64,000 bases of DNA. Origin: Bettongia penicillata ogilbyi (taxonomy: Eukaryota; Chordata; Mammalia; Diprotodontia; Potoroidae). Under the pieces are notes generated by a model, which was given only the letters and a program-made list of their open reading frames with translations, ran no database searches and was not told where the DNA came from. The first letter of the stretch is position 1; each line of letters begins with the position of its first letter. The DNA is taken from positions 682,001 through 746,000 of the forward strand of contig JAJHZJ010000401.1 in the NCBI GenBank assembly GCA_023548195.1, in the 5' to 3' direction. A program made the translations under genes and the position numbers. This document shows positions 44,755 through 55,370 of the stretch, piece after piece.

Positions 44755-44885
44755 GTACCAGTTTAGAGATGAGGAAACTAAAACTTAATTATGTTATGTC
44801 ACTTGTCCCTGAACACATAAATTTTAACTACTGAAGGAAGAATCTGGATCCATATATTCTTACTCTGAGTCTAGCATTCTATCCA
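44755..44885 (-). mobile_element. MIR fragment
   Basis: Contains 'gtttagagatgaggaaacta' and 'gtcacttgtccctgaacaca', reverse complement of the MIR core. Confidence 0.65.
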
Positions 44886-45067
44886 CTACCTTATGTCTCC
44901 TCTCATCTAAATCTAGTGGCAAATGAAATGCTTTACTATCCCTCAACCACTTTTCCTTCTGCATGAAAATATAGTGAAATGTTTGATTTGTCACCTTAAG
45001 ACTGGAAAATAGGAATCATGAGAAAAGAAATTGATAGTGTGTTTAATGTAGAAAAGAATCCTGGAGT

Positions 45068-45068
<1 letters not shown>

Positions 45069-45102
<34 letters not shown>
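45069..45102 (+). repeat. (GT)n microsatellite
   Basis: About 17 uninterrupted GT units between unique sequence and a CORE-SINE. Confidence 0.95.
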
Positions 45103-45104
<2 letters not shown>

Positions 45105-45179
45105 TGACAATGAAAGTGAGGATGATCAATAGCAATTAGCTATTTATTAATATTGAACACAAAATTAGTATCACAGTTG

Positions 45180-45325
45180 GAGCACATGAGTGAGTGTTAA
45201 AGGACCTGAATTCAGATCTCAGTTCTAAAAGACCTCTCTGAAATTCAGTTTCATCTGCAAAAAGGTATAATGACACTTTCACTATAGACTTCATAGGCTT
45301 GTTACAAGGATCAAATGTTAATAAT
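45180..45325 (+). mobile_element. MIR/CORE-SINE fragment
   Basis: Contains 'aggacctgaattcagatctc', 'aattcagtttcatctgcaaa' and 'cataggcttgttacaaggat', the CORE-SINE order on the plus strand. Diverged. Confidence 0.6.
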
Positions 45326-45334
45326 GTGACAAAA

Positions 45335-45540
45335 CAGGAAAATGATAAGTGTTGGAAGAAAATTCACAACCCTAATTCATTGTTAGTGGAGTTGTGAAGT
45401 GATCTAACCATTCTGGAGAGCTATTTGGAACTGTGCCCAAAGGGCTATAAAATAGTGCATACCCCTTTGAGCAAGCAATATCATTTCTAGGGTTATATCC
45501 CAAAGAGGTCATAAAAACAGGAAAAGGATCCACATGTTAT
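45335..45540 (+). mobile_element. L1 ORF2 C-terminal region, left half
   Basis: 'gttgtgaagtgatctaacca', 'tctggagagctatttggaac', 'gggttatatcccaaagaggt' match the L1 at 33100-33240. Broken at about 45540 by the LTR-like insert, continuing at 46106. Confidence 0.8.
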
Positions 45541-45544
45541 TATA

Positions 45545-46105
45545 GGAGTTAAAAATATTCTCTACCCATTAATAGGCCTCAGATGGGGCTTTTGAGGAAG
45601 GCTCGATTAGGGGAGGCTTGTTTTGTATAAAGTCCCACACCTTTTGTTAATTGCTAATGAAGCACTGGGTCAAGAGGGTTTTGCCCTCAGGCTCTGAAAA
45701 GTGTATATGTACTCCCAGGGGAGGTTTTGCTTTGGGGTTCAAATCTTTGGAAAAGTGTATGTTTAGGACAGATGACACTCTGAGTAGACATTAAGGAGCC
45801 CCTAGCTTTGAAAACCCAGATGTTGGTGTTTCTCTCTCTGATATTGATGTATATATTGTCTGTAGTCAGAAAGTTGGAAGCTCTAGCTGTTGGTCTTTCT
45901 GTTTGTAGTTTCAGCTTATAATTTCTGTTTGTATTTTCTCTGAATTTCAGGTTGCTGACTTTTTCCCCTGAAGTAAATGAATGATATATATGCTTGATTA
46001 AAGTAAGATTGCTTACCCTTTATAAAGTTGATTCCTTAGAAAAGCAGATCTAAGGACCTGTGCAGCAGGCCCTCTTGTGCATGCCAGTGTGTTTGCTGTT
46101 ATACA
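45545..46105 (+). mobile_element. LTR-like insert in L1
   Basis: A ~560-bp block separating two halves of an L1. Its left end ('aaaaatattctctacccatt', 'aataggcctc') resembles the start of the LTR-like repeat at 58517. Its right end ('gcagatctaaggacctgtgc' to TTATACA) matches the fragment at 37868-37975. It has no coding frame, consistent with a solo LTR. The flanks share ACATGT and a TATAG.AG string, longer than normal LTR target duplications. Confidence 0.55.
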
Positions 46106-46690
46106 TGTACAAAAATTTTTATAGCAGCTCTTTTTCTAGTGACCAAGAACTGGTGATTGAGGGGATGCCTATCATTTGGGGAATGGCTGAACAAGTTGTT
46201 TATATATGAGTATAATGGAATACTATTGGGCTATAAGAAATGACAAATAGACTGGCTTCAGAAAAACCTGGAAAGACTTAGGTGAACTGATGCTTAGTGA
46301 AGTGCGCAGAACCAGAACATTGCACACAGTTACAGCTATAGTGTTCAGTGACTGACTTTGATAGACTTAGCCCTTCTCAGAAATGTAACAGCCTAAAACA
46401 ATTCTAAAGGACTAATGATGGAAAGTGTCATATACATCCAGAGAAAGGACTATGGAGTCTGAATGCAGATTGAAACAGACTATTTTCTTTTTTTGTGTGT
46501 CTTTTACATGATTCTTCCCATTTGTTCTAATTCTTCTGTACAATATGACTAATGTGAAAATATGTTCAATCGGAATGTTTGTGTAGAGCTTGTATCAGAT
46601 TGTATGCCATCTTGGGGAGGCAGGAAGGGAGAGAGGGGGAGAAAATTTAAAACTAGTGGAAGTAAATGCTGAAAAAATAAATAAATAAAC
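46106..46690 (+). mobile_element. L1 3' end, right half
   Basis: 'agcagctctttttctagtga', 'ggggaatggctgaacaagtt', 'gaatactattgggctataag', 'catccagagaaaggactatg', then the 3' UTR 'ttcttctgtacaatatgact' and 'catcttggggaggcaggaag', and an AATAAATAAATAAA end. This is the reference L1 3' UTR used to interpret the HAL1 3' UTRs. Confidence 0.85.
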
Positions 46691-46724
46691 TAGCTTTAAA
46701 ATAGGTTAATAATTCTTCTGTCTT

Positions 46725-47226
46725 CCTGTTGGTGCTTCCCATGGAGGACCTCTGTCTCTATACTGGAAGTCATGCCTTCCCTCAGACCCCTCACGAAGCC
46801 CAAAATCATCAAGAAGAAGACCAAGAAGTTCATCTAGCATGAGTCTGACAGATATGTTAAGATCAAGAGAAACTTGCATAAACAAAGAATCATTCACAGC
46901 AAGGTCCAAAGATGATTCAAGTGTCAGATCTTGATGCCCAATATGGTTATGGAAGTAATAAGAAGACAAAACATATGCTACCAAGTCAATTCAGGAAGAT
47001 TTTGTTCATAATGTCAAAGAGCTAGACATGCTCCTGATATACAACAAATCTTACTGTGCTGAGATTGTTCACAATGTTTCCTCTAAGAATCAGAAAGTTA
47101 TTGTTGAGAGAGCAACTCAGCTAGTCATCAAGACCACCAATCCAAATGCTAGACTGAAAAGTGAAGAAAATGAGTAGAAAGCTTTGCACTTTTTTATTTG
47201 TGTTAAATAAACCCTCAAACTATCAA
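46725..47226 (+). pseudogene. RPL32: RPL32 processed pseudogene
   Basis: Retrocopy of ribosomal protein L32 mRNA. From ATG 46772 it reads MPSLRPLTKPKIIKKKTKKF, then TAG, then HESDRYVKIKRN. Further right, other frames give SNKKTKHML and NPNARL.SEENE before TAG at 47175-47177. It has no introns, at least two nonsense codons (including TGA after KVQR) and at least two 1-bp deletions, near 46940 and 47000. A pyrimidine-rich 5' leader (46725-46771) and a short 3' UTR with AATAAA (~47205-47215) are kept. It lies just downstream of an L1 3' end. The parent makes a 60S-subunit protein; this copy is dead. The identification is firm from the protein order. Confidence 0.93.
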
Positions 47227-47229
47227 AAA

Positions 47230-48660
47230 TGTTAATAATGTATCCGAATCAGTTCATACCTTTAAAGTTCTGCCAGGATATAAACTTAAATTATTGTGAG
47301 ATAGGATAAGGGAAAAAGAATTTTCATAAGAACAGTTGAGCATTAGAAGGAACTTTCCAATCAAGGATTATGAGATAGCAAAAATGTATCCCTAAGAAAA
47401 TCTGAATATGAAAGTGTATTGGTTGTTCTATAGTTTTACTTTTTTCTTACATAATATAACATACTAAAATTTAAAACATTTTTCACATACATCTTCTCAA
47501 TCCTTATTATAATTATGTGAAGGAATTAGTATTATCTCCATAAGTCATATGAAGAAATTTAGGAGTATAGAGATTAATTAAATTTTTAAACATTATATTC
47601 TTAAGTAATATCAGAGACAGGATTGGAACACAAAGTTTCTGACTCCTAGTCTTGTTACATTTCATTGAGCAAACATTTCTTAAGTAACCTATCATGTTAT
47701 ATCTAATGATCTCTATTCCCCCTTATTCATGCAAAAGGACAGTAAGGCATTGAGATATAGTAAAAAAAGTCACTGCATTTGGAAAAGAGAAGCCTCTTAT
47801 TAGTTATACATACATACATATGTACATAATACACATATATAAGTATATCAATATATACATATGTTTGTGTATGTGTATGTGTGTGTCATCTTTTATATTT
47901 ATGTTACCAATCATATGGAGCTTATTATGGTATCTGATGTAAGATACTGATTAATTTAATTTCTATCAAAATTCTGTCTCTTCAGTAAATATTTATTAAG
48001 TGTTTCCTGGGTGCAGCAGTTCTTCAACACACTGGGAAGCTCTTCATTAGAATAGTAATGGTAGAACATGGATAAGAGTCACACAGGATGATATACAGGT
48101 AGTTATGATTTGCACCAATGACCCGTGGAAGAACCAAATGTTGGATAAATCATTTCTTCTGCTGTTTAATTTGTTCATTGAAAATTGGAATAACAATACA
48201 TACAAAAATGCATTAAAAAATACATACAAAACTACATATATCGAAAGATTTCCTTGATGATCAGATTTCGCCATACATCTAAGATTCTATATGAAATGTT
48301 AAATCAAAAAAATGTATAGTTTCTTTAGTTTCCAGTATAGAGGGGAAAAAAAACTGAAAGAACTTCCTATTTAGCCATTTCACTGAGTTTTGTCCCCTAT
48401 ACTTGGGATTACCTGTAAAATTAAGGGACAATTATCTGGCAGGCAGAGTCATCTTGAAAAGTTAGGTTCCATGAATCACTAGTGAGGCTGACCATAGACA
48501 AAAGGTTTTATACAGGAGATATTGAGTCTTTCAAGTAAAAATGCTTGAGATGTTCTTTAAAGAGCTTCAAAGGGTCTTATAAACAGAATTTACAGAGTGG
48601 TGACTGACAAGTAGTTTGACCACTCCACAGCAACACAGTAAGAGGTAACATGATGTATTG
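47230..48660. other. No gene recognised; low-complexity patch
   Basis: AT-rich DNA with a TACA/TATG tract at 47805-47890 and faint MIR-like or L2-like strings near 47490-47650 and 47985-48040. No supported gene. Confidence 0.45.
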
Positions 48661-48669
48661 AAAAGAACA

Positions 48670-48812
48670 CTTTATCTGGAGTCAGAAGATCTGGATACCT
48701 GTTGGCTTTTACATTTGCTAGCTGTCAACTCTAGACAGGCCTTTGTGTTTTGATTTCCTCATTTATAAAATGAATATGGGACTAAATGATCTATAAGACC
48801 TATACTAACTGC
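48670..48812 (+). mobile_element. MIR fragment
   Basis: 'atctggagtcagaagatctg', 'ttgctagctgtcaactctag', 'ttcctcatttataaaatgaa' give the MIR order on the plus strand. Confidence 0.7.
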
Positions 48813-49249
48813 ATATCTTAAGAAGGAGTATACCCTTCCACTCTACTTTCCCTGAAGTGGGCAAACAAGAATTTTATCATCTACATTTTTCTCCCCAACA
48901 AACACTTTCTTTTCTATATCCATGAAAATAAAAAGAAGATAATGTGGCATAATGGAAGCAATATGAATTTGGGATTTGGGAGTACCTAGGCTCTCTACCA
49001 ATGGCTCTAGCTTCCACCAATGGTATTCTTTCAACTGAAGAAGGAAGTATAGTCCCCTTGCACTTGAATTCACTCAGACAGATTTGCATTAAAGAGATTA
49101 TGCTATACTATTAGACAGATTGCAAATTTCAAATTTCATTAGAAGTCAAATTAGTTTTTGCACAGAAATACTAACTTCAAGAGGTATAATCACAAAAATA
49201 CAAACTTATGGGAAGCATAGTTTTACCACCCTACCCTTTGTACTACTTT

Positions 49250-49710
49250 AGTCTCTGAAAAAGGGAAAGAGATTAGGTTCATATCTTAGCTTGGTTCCTT
49301 TAAAGGACACGCCTAGTTCTAAGTCTGAAACCCCTCATAGACTCAAGTCCCAGCCATCTTGGATCTCAGGGCTGGACAACTACACCATCCTGCCTAGAAC
49401 ACTGTCTCCAAGGAAATCATGACTTGAACTCCTGGGTCCTGTGAGGATCACCTCTGTAAGGTGAAACTGAGGAAGACAATCATTACAGAATAAAAACAAA
49501 TACACCTAGACCTGCTTACTGGAGTTAAAGTAAAAGAGGAAGAGCAAGAAAAAGAACTCCTTCCCCTTCTTGAGGGCTGAGAAGAAGAAAGTGAGGTTGG
49601 TGACCATGCACAACCTTCCCTCACTGAAATCAAATCAATTGCAAGTCATGTCATCATCTTGATGTCATGGTCCTCTTCAAGAATAAAGGACAAACACAAT
49701 ATGTCATTAT
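49250..49710 (-). mobile_element. Marsupial interspersed repeat, inverted
   Basis: The right end (49570-49710) is the reverse complement of the start of the repeat at 31265: 'gaggttggtgaccatgcaca', 'gcaagtcatgtcatcatctt', 'catggtcctcttcaagaata'. The left part, from about 49250, differs from the other copies and may be another variant. No coding function. Confidence 0.55.
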
Positions 49711-49929
49711 TTATAAGAAGGACCCAAAGGAAAAGTGTGAAAAAATTAGCACAAACTCAACACTACTGAAAAAACAACTCAATCTGTGTATCCAGAAGAA
49801 GGCAGATTAGTATTATAACAGTAATCTATGAAAAGAGCTCATTTATCAGTTTTAAGAATCTGAACCAAATTTTAAATGTGTGTGTGTACATATATGTGTA
49901 TGACAATTTTGCATTAATACTTATTTTGA

Positions 49930-50440
49930 GGTAGAACTAAGATGTCAAAGTAGCAGGAAGACGTATAACCAAACTCTTCCAAAGAATTCCTCCAAATAGA
50001 TCTAGAAAATGTACCAAACTGAATACTGATGAGGATTTCAAGGGAGAAAAATCATAGTGAGTCATTTTCCCTGCAGTTTGGCATAAGGAAATGGAGAGGT
50101 CTTCAGACACTGAAAGGAGGCAAGGGGGTAGTGGTTAAAAGAGGAACACACCCAGGGGCACTCAGCATGTCTCTATAATTCACTACCTAAGTCTGAGCCA
50201 TGAGATGCAGAGTGTTATGAGGAGGGAACTTGAGCCCAGGAATAGTGTGCTGGGTTAAAAGAGTAGTCTCATATACCATGAGCAAGGATAAAGTTTAAAG
50301 CAAGCAAGGAGCAGAAGTATGAGTTAAACCCAAGGAACAGAGCAGAGCCTTAGTTCTAGCTTCTAGTTCAATCCAATGCATATATTAGGAAAAGAAAGAA
50401 GGTAGGTTGATAGAGCCTGAATTAAGAAGCATGTAGACAG
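49930..50440 (+). mobile_element. L1 5' UTR of an old, fragmented element
   Basis: 'gaggtagaactaagatgtca' is a mutated L1 5' end, followed by 'cctccaaatagatctagaaa' and 'ccaaactgaatactgatgag', typical marsupial L1 leader text. The element appears to continue at 50690-50875, 53285-54780 and 54850-55354, broken by later insertions. Confidence 0.6.
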
Positions 50441-50690
50441 TTCAACTTTAATAAGTCTCTTATGGTTTCTCTTTTCTGTTTATCTTTTCATTTTTCTCTT
50501 GATTCTCATATTTGAAAATCAAATTTTCTGTTCTGCTCTAGTCTTTTCAGCAAGAATGCTTGGAAGTCCTCTATTTCATTGAAGTTCCATTGTTTCCCCC
50601 TGAAGTATTATTCTCAGTTTTGTGGGGTAGGTTATTCTTGATTTTAATCCAATCACATTTAACCTCTGGAATAACCCAAGTAGGAAACTT
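50440..50690 (-). mobile_element. HAL1 ORF1 C-terminal piece (copy J)
   Basis: Reverse complement of the ORF1 end: 'agcaagaatgcttggaagtc', 'ctctatttcattgaagttcc', 'tattcttgattttaatcc'. It has neither a 3' UTR nor an A tail, so it is a fragment inserted or rearranged into the L1 leader. Confidence 0.75.
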
Positions 50691-50875
50691 TTAGAGTTCA
50701 GAACAATGGATAATCATCAGACAGTTCCTAGTATCAAGTTCCTTTGGGAACCTTATTACCTTGCAAGTCCTCAGTATGAACTGTCACTGAGAACCTGAAG
50801 CCAGAGAATACTCAATACTCCTTCCCCAATACAGCAACAACAGAACAACCTGGGAAGGGGAGGGGGCAGAAAAAA

Positions 50876-53284
50876 GATGTCAGAGTAGAAGTAGGGCTTG
50901 CCAGAGCTGTCCCACCAAATCCCTCAAAAAACCTGTAAAAAAGATTCTAAACAAATTCTAGATCAGCAAGAACTACAAAATGATAGACTGAAGCAAATTT
51001 CCAGGCAAAGACAATCTAGAAGATAGATAGGAATTGTCTATTGCACAGACTGGGAGTAGAAAACAGTTCAGTGTGGGCCATGTCAGCATGGAGAGAGCTG
51101 GAACAGGCATTAGGGAACTAAATTGCTAGTGGCTGCTGCAGTTTCCAGAATCCTCAACCCACAAACACCAAAGATAGCTTCAAATGTCAATGGGAAGATT
51201 CTCTCTCCTGGCTGAGAGGAGAACATGGTCTGGCCCATGCCTCAGGCCCAGTCCTGGTCTCAGTCCTGGCCCTTGCCCTGGCCTCAGGCCCAGGGCAGCA
51301 GCAGCAAATGCTGAAGCAGAGGCTGCTTCTGGAGCCCTACACTTAACAAGGAGCTCAAAGGTCAAGTAACTGACTGGGGAAATGAACAAACAGGGGGAAA
51401 AGAAACAGATTCTTACATAGATTCTTACATTCTCAATGAATTTTCTTATGTCATTTGTAACAAAGAAAATCAAAACATACAACCAGAAGAACATAACAAA
51501 GTCAAAGCTCCTGAATCCAAAGACTCCAAGAAAAAATATGAATTGGTCTCAGGCTATGGAAGATCTCAAAAAGGATTTTGAACACCAAGCAAGAGAGTAG
51601 AGCAAAAATTGGGAAGAGAAATGAGAGTGATGCAAGAAAATCATGAAAAATGAGTCAACAGCTTGCTAAAAGAAATACAAAAAGGTGCTGAAGAACATAG
51701 CAACTTTAAAGTTACACTAACTCAAACAACAAAGAGATCTAAAAAGTCAATAAAGAGAAGACTGTCTTAAAAAGTAAAATGGGATGAATGGAAAAAAGAG
51801 GTTCAAAAGCTCACTGAAGAAAATAATTACTTAAAAATAAGAATGGAGGAAATGGAAGCTAATGACCTTATGAGAAATCAAGAAATTATAAAACAAAACC
51901 AAAAGAATGAAAAACATAGAAGACAATGTGAAATATCTCATTAGAAAAACAACTACATTGGAAAATAGATCAAGGAGAGAGCATTTTAAATTATTGGACT
52001 ACCTGAAAGCCATGATAACAGAGCCTGGACATGATCTTTCAAAAAATTATCAAGGAAAGCTGCCCAAATATTCTAGACCCAGAGGGCAAAATAGAAATGG
52101 AAAGAATTCACTGATAACTTCCTGAAAGATATCCCCAAAAGAAAACTCCTAGGAATATTGTAGCCAAATTCCAGTGTTCCCAAGTCAAGGAAAAAATATT
52201 ATAAGCAGCCAGAAAGAAACAATTCAAGTACTGTAAAATAACACACAAGATTTATCAGCTTCTACACTAAGGAATCTGAGGGCTTCCAGTATGATATTCC
52301 AGAAGTCAAAGGAGCTCAAATTAAAACCAAGAATCACCTACCTAGCAAAACTGAGTGTAATACTTCAGGGGAAAAAAATAGAACTTCAATGAATAGTGGG
52401 CATCCAAACATTATTGCTGAAAAGACCAGAGATGAATAGGAAATTTGACTTTCAAGTACAAGAATCAAGAGAAACATGAAAAGGTAAACAGAAAAGAGAA
52501 AACATAAGGGACTTATTAATGGTGAACTGTTTACATTCCTATATGGAAACATAATATGTGTAAGTCATAAGACCATTCTGAGTATTAGGTTAGTTGGAGG
52601 GAATGTGTGTGTGTATGTGTGTGCGCGCTCTTGTGTGTGTATTTATATATCAACCTACCTTTCATCAGATTCCTCATGAGGGACTAACACACACACTCAC
52701 TTGTATATGGAAGTTTATCTTACTCCAGAGGAAAGAGGGAGGAAGGGGATAAGAGAGGGGGATAGCAGATGGGATGGCAGATTGGGGAAAGGAGTAATTG
52801 GAAGCAAACATTTTGGAAAAAGAACAGGCGAAAGGAGAGAATAGAATAAATGGAGGGCGGACAGGATAGAGAGAAGTATAGTTAGTCTTTCACAACACAA
52901 TCGCTATGGAATGTTTTTCATGACCACACAAGTATAACCTACATCAAGTTACTTGCCTTCTCAATGAGTGTGGATGGGGAGGGGGATGGAAGAAAAAGTG
53001 AAATTCAAAGCTTTAAAGATGAATGTTAAAAAATTATATTTACATATAACTAGGGATTAAGATATATAGGCAATAGGATATAAAAAATCTATCTTGCCCT
53101 ACTGGAAAATATTAGGGAAGGGAATAAAGGTAAGGGGTGACTGAAGGGAGGGCAGATTGGAGGAAAGGTTAATCAGACTACATGCTACTCTGGAGTGTGG
53201 GGAGGGTGACAAGGAGAAAATCTGAAATTGAAAATTTTGTGGAATTTAATGTTGAAACCTGAAAATAAATAAATTAAAAAATAA
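50876..53284 (+). mobile_element. HAL1 copy G, old type, full span
   Basis: The 5' end 'aaaagatgtcagagtagaag' leads into the older 5' UTR. ORF1 starts near ATG 51382 and is decayed by many stops, although the order from coiled coil to RNA-binding domain ('ggaaaatagatcaaggagag') to C-terminal domain is kept to about 52465. The 3' UTR has a TG-rich block (52603-52645), the ORF2-deletion joint at about 52876-52895 and a final 'gaaaataaataaattaaaaa' tail. It interrupts an older L1 5' UTR. Confidence 0.85.
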
Positions 53285-54780
53285 ACCCAGGATAACCCTA
53301 GACCTTCTGTCTGGAAGTTCACAGAATTTGGCCCTAATATTAAGCCTAAAATCAGAAAGTAGTCTGAAAGAATGAGAATATAAAGAATTATAATGTAAAA
53401 AGCCACTATGATGATAGACATGCTCAAAACAAAAAATCAGAGGAAGAGAATGATTCCAAAATATATACAAACAAAGTCTCACAGAAAACACAGATTAGCT
53501 AGAAATTCAACTAGAATACCTAAGGGAGATGAAATAAGTGTTAAAATTACTTTTAAAATATTTTTAAATGAAATGGGAATGCTAGAGTAAAAAATGGAAA
53601 AGAAATAAGAGTTTTTTAGAGGAAAGAACTGGCACAGAATTGGTGATTTGGCACAGAAGGTGCAGGTAATGGGAAAAGTAAAAATCTCCTTGAAAATTAG
53701 AATGGATCAAATTAATGCTAATAATTCATGAGACAATAAGAAATGTTATGACAAAATTAAAAACCTGAAAACATAGAAGAAATGAAATATCTCATAGGAA
53801 AAATCACCTGGCATTGGAAATAGATGGAGGAGGAAAAAGAATCATTGGACTACCTGTGAGCCTTCACCAAAAATCAGGAAAGAGTTAGACAATGTATTTG
53901 AATAAGTCTTAAAAGATAGCCACCAGTTGACTTCTAAGAAAAATGTCCAAATGGAAACTGCCAGGAATGTTGAAGTCGAAATTCAGAGCTTCCAGGTTAA
54001 AGAAAAAAATGCAGCAAGCAGACAGAAAATATTCATTTTGTTACAGTTAGGATCACACACAATTTGGCAGCTATGATTATGAAGGAGTGGAGAGTTTAGA
54101 ATATGATATATGTTTGTTCAGTTGTCTCTGACTGTTCATATTCCCATTTGGAATTTTCTTGGCAAGAATAGTGAAGAGGTTTGCCATTTCCTTCTCCAGC
54201 TCATTTTACTAATGAGGACCTAAGGCAAATAGGGTCAAGCAACTTGCCCAGGGTCATAGCTAGTAAGTTTCTAAGGCTAGTTTTGAACTATGGAAGATAA
54301 TTTTTCCTGAGTGGGTCCAACACTCTATCTACCTCACCATGTAGCTGCATAATATTCCAGAAGGTAAAGTATACAGGCTTACAAGCAAGAATAACTCACT
54401 GACAAAACTGAGTATAATCATATAGGAGGGAGGAAATGTATCTTTAATGAAATAGAGGGTTTTCAGACTCTCCTGATCAAAACCACAGCTACCTGGAAAC
54501 AATAAAGTTCAAATTGAGGAATTCAGAGGAAAAATAAAAAGAAACAATAAAATCCATAAAAAGAAGGTAAGAGAAATAACACAAATAATCAAAAAGAACT
54601 TAACAAAGATAAACTATTTACATTCTAATACGGGGAGATGATAAATGGATTAATACTGAATTCTATAGTCATCAGAGGTGACAGAGAGAGCCTAATTAAA
54701 GGAAAGATCAGGAAGTGGCTGTGCTATTTCTTGGCAAAGAAAATGGAAAAAGTGACAAAGAGAGATACATAAAGGGGAAT
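53285..54780 (+). mobile_element. L1 5' UTR end and ORF1 relic
   Basis: 'ggataaccctagaccttctg' and 'ttcacagaatttggccctaa' are the end of the L1 leader. 53400-54600 is a strongly diverged ORF1: 'cttgaaaattagaatggatc', 'gaaatatctcataggaaaaa', 'aatcattggactacctgtg', 'tttaatgaaatagagggttt'. A MAR1 SINE splits it at 54109-54349. This ORF1 is of a different L1 subfamily from the HAL1s. Confidence 0.6.
54109..54349 (-). mobile_element. MAR1-type CORE-SINE
   Basis: Reverse complement of the SINE at 30574: an RTE-type tail first ('tcagttgtctctgactgttc', 'tttgccatttccttctccag'), then the CORE ('caacttgcccagggtcatag', 'ctagtaagtttctaaggc') and head ('ctctatctacctcaccatgt'). It lies within L1 ORF1. AATAT occurs on both sides, a possible short target duplication. 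Confidence 0.85.
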
Positions 54781-54849
54781 GGAAAGTAACTTTCATTTTT
54801 TTTTTCCTTTGTATTGTCTACAACAGTCTCCCACATTGATGATGCTTAA

Positions 54850-55354
54850 CTTTTTGCTGAATTTTGAAAAATTTTGATTACACAATAGGAAGACTGAGAA
54901 ATAAAGTGGTGGATCAGTGGAATAGGTTAGGGACAGAAGACAGCAGTCAATGACTATAGTAATCTACTATTAGATAAATCCAGACTCCAGTTTCTGAGAT
55001 AAGAACTCACTGTATAACAAAAACTGCTGGGAAAACTGGAAAATAGTATGGCAGAAACTAGGCATAGCCTGAGATCTTAAATGCTACACCAAGATAAAGT
55101 CAAAATGAGTACATGATTCAGATATAAAGACTGATATTATAAGCAAACTAGGAGAGCAAGGAATAGTTTACCTGTCAGATGTATGGAAAACAAATGAATT
55201 TATGACCAAACAAGAGACAGAGAATATTATGAAATTAAAAATGGATGATTTGATTACATCAAATTTAGAATTTTTGTACAAAACCAATTGCAACAAAGAT
55301 GATAAGGAAAGCAAAAAGCTGGGAAAGAACTTTTAAAGTCAATGTCTCTGAAAA
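54850..55354 (+). mobile_element. L1 ORF2 distal region relic
   Basis: 'gatcagtggaataggttagg', 'gtcaatgactatagtaatct' and 'actgctgggaaaactggaaa', through 'aatgtctctgaaaaaggtct'. This is the ORF2 part after the reverse-transcriptase core. It is interrupted at 55355 by HAL1 copy I and I cannot follow it beyond 58025. Confidence 0.7.
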
Positions 55355-55370
55355 AGGTCTCGTTATTCTT
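55355..55370 (+). repeat. Target-site duplication, left copy (HAL1 I)
   Basis: AGGTCTCGTTATTCTT here and AGGTCTCATTATTCTT at 58010-58025: 16 bp with one mismatch (G/A). Confidence 0.88.

Noticed and set aside
46706..46984. 92-codon minus-strand frame
   Set aside because: It is the antisense of the RPL32 pseudogene and has no features of its own.
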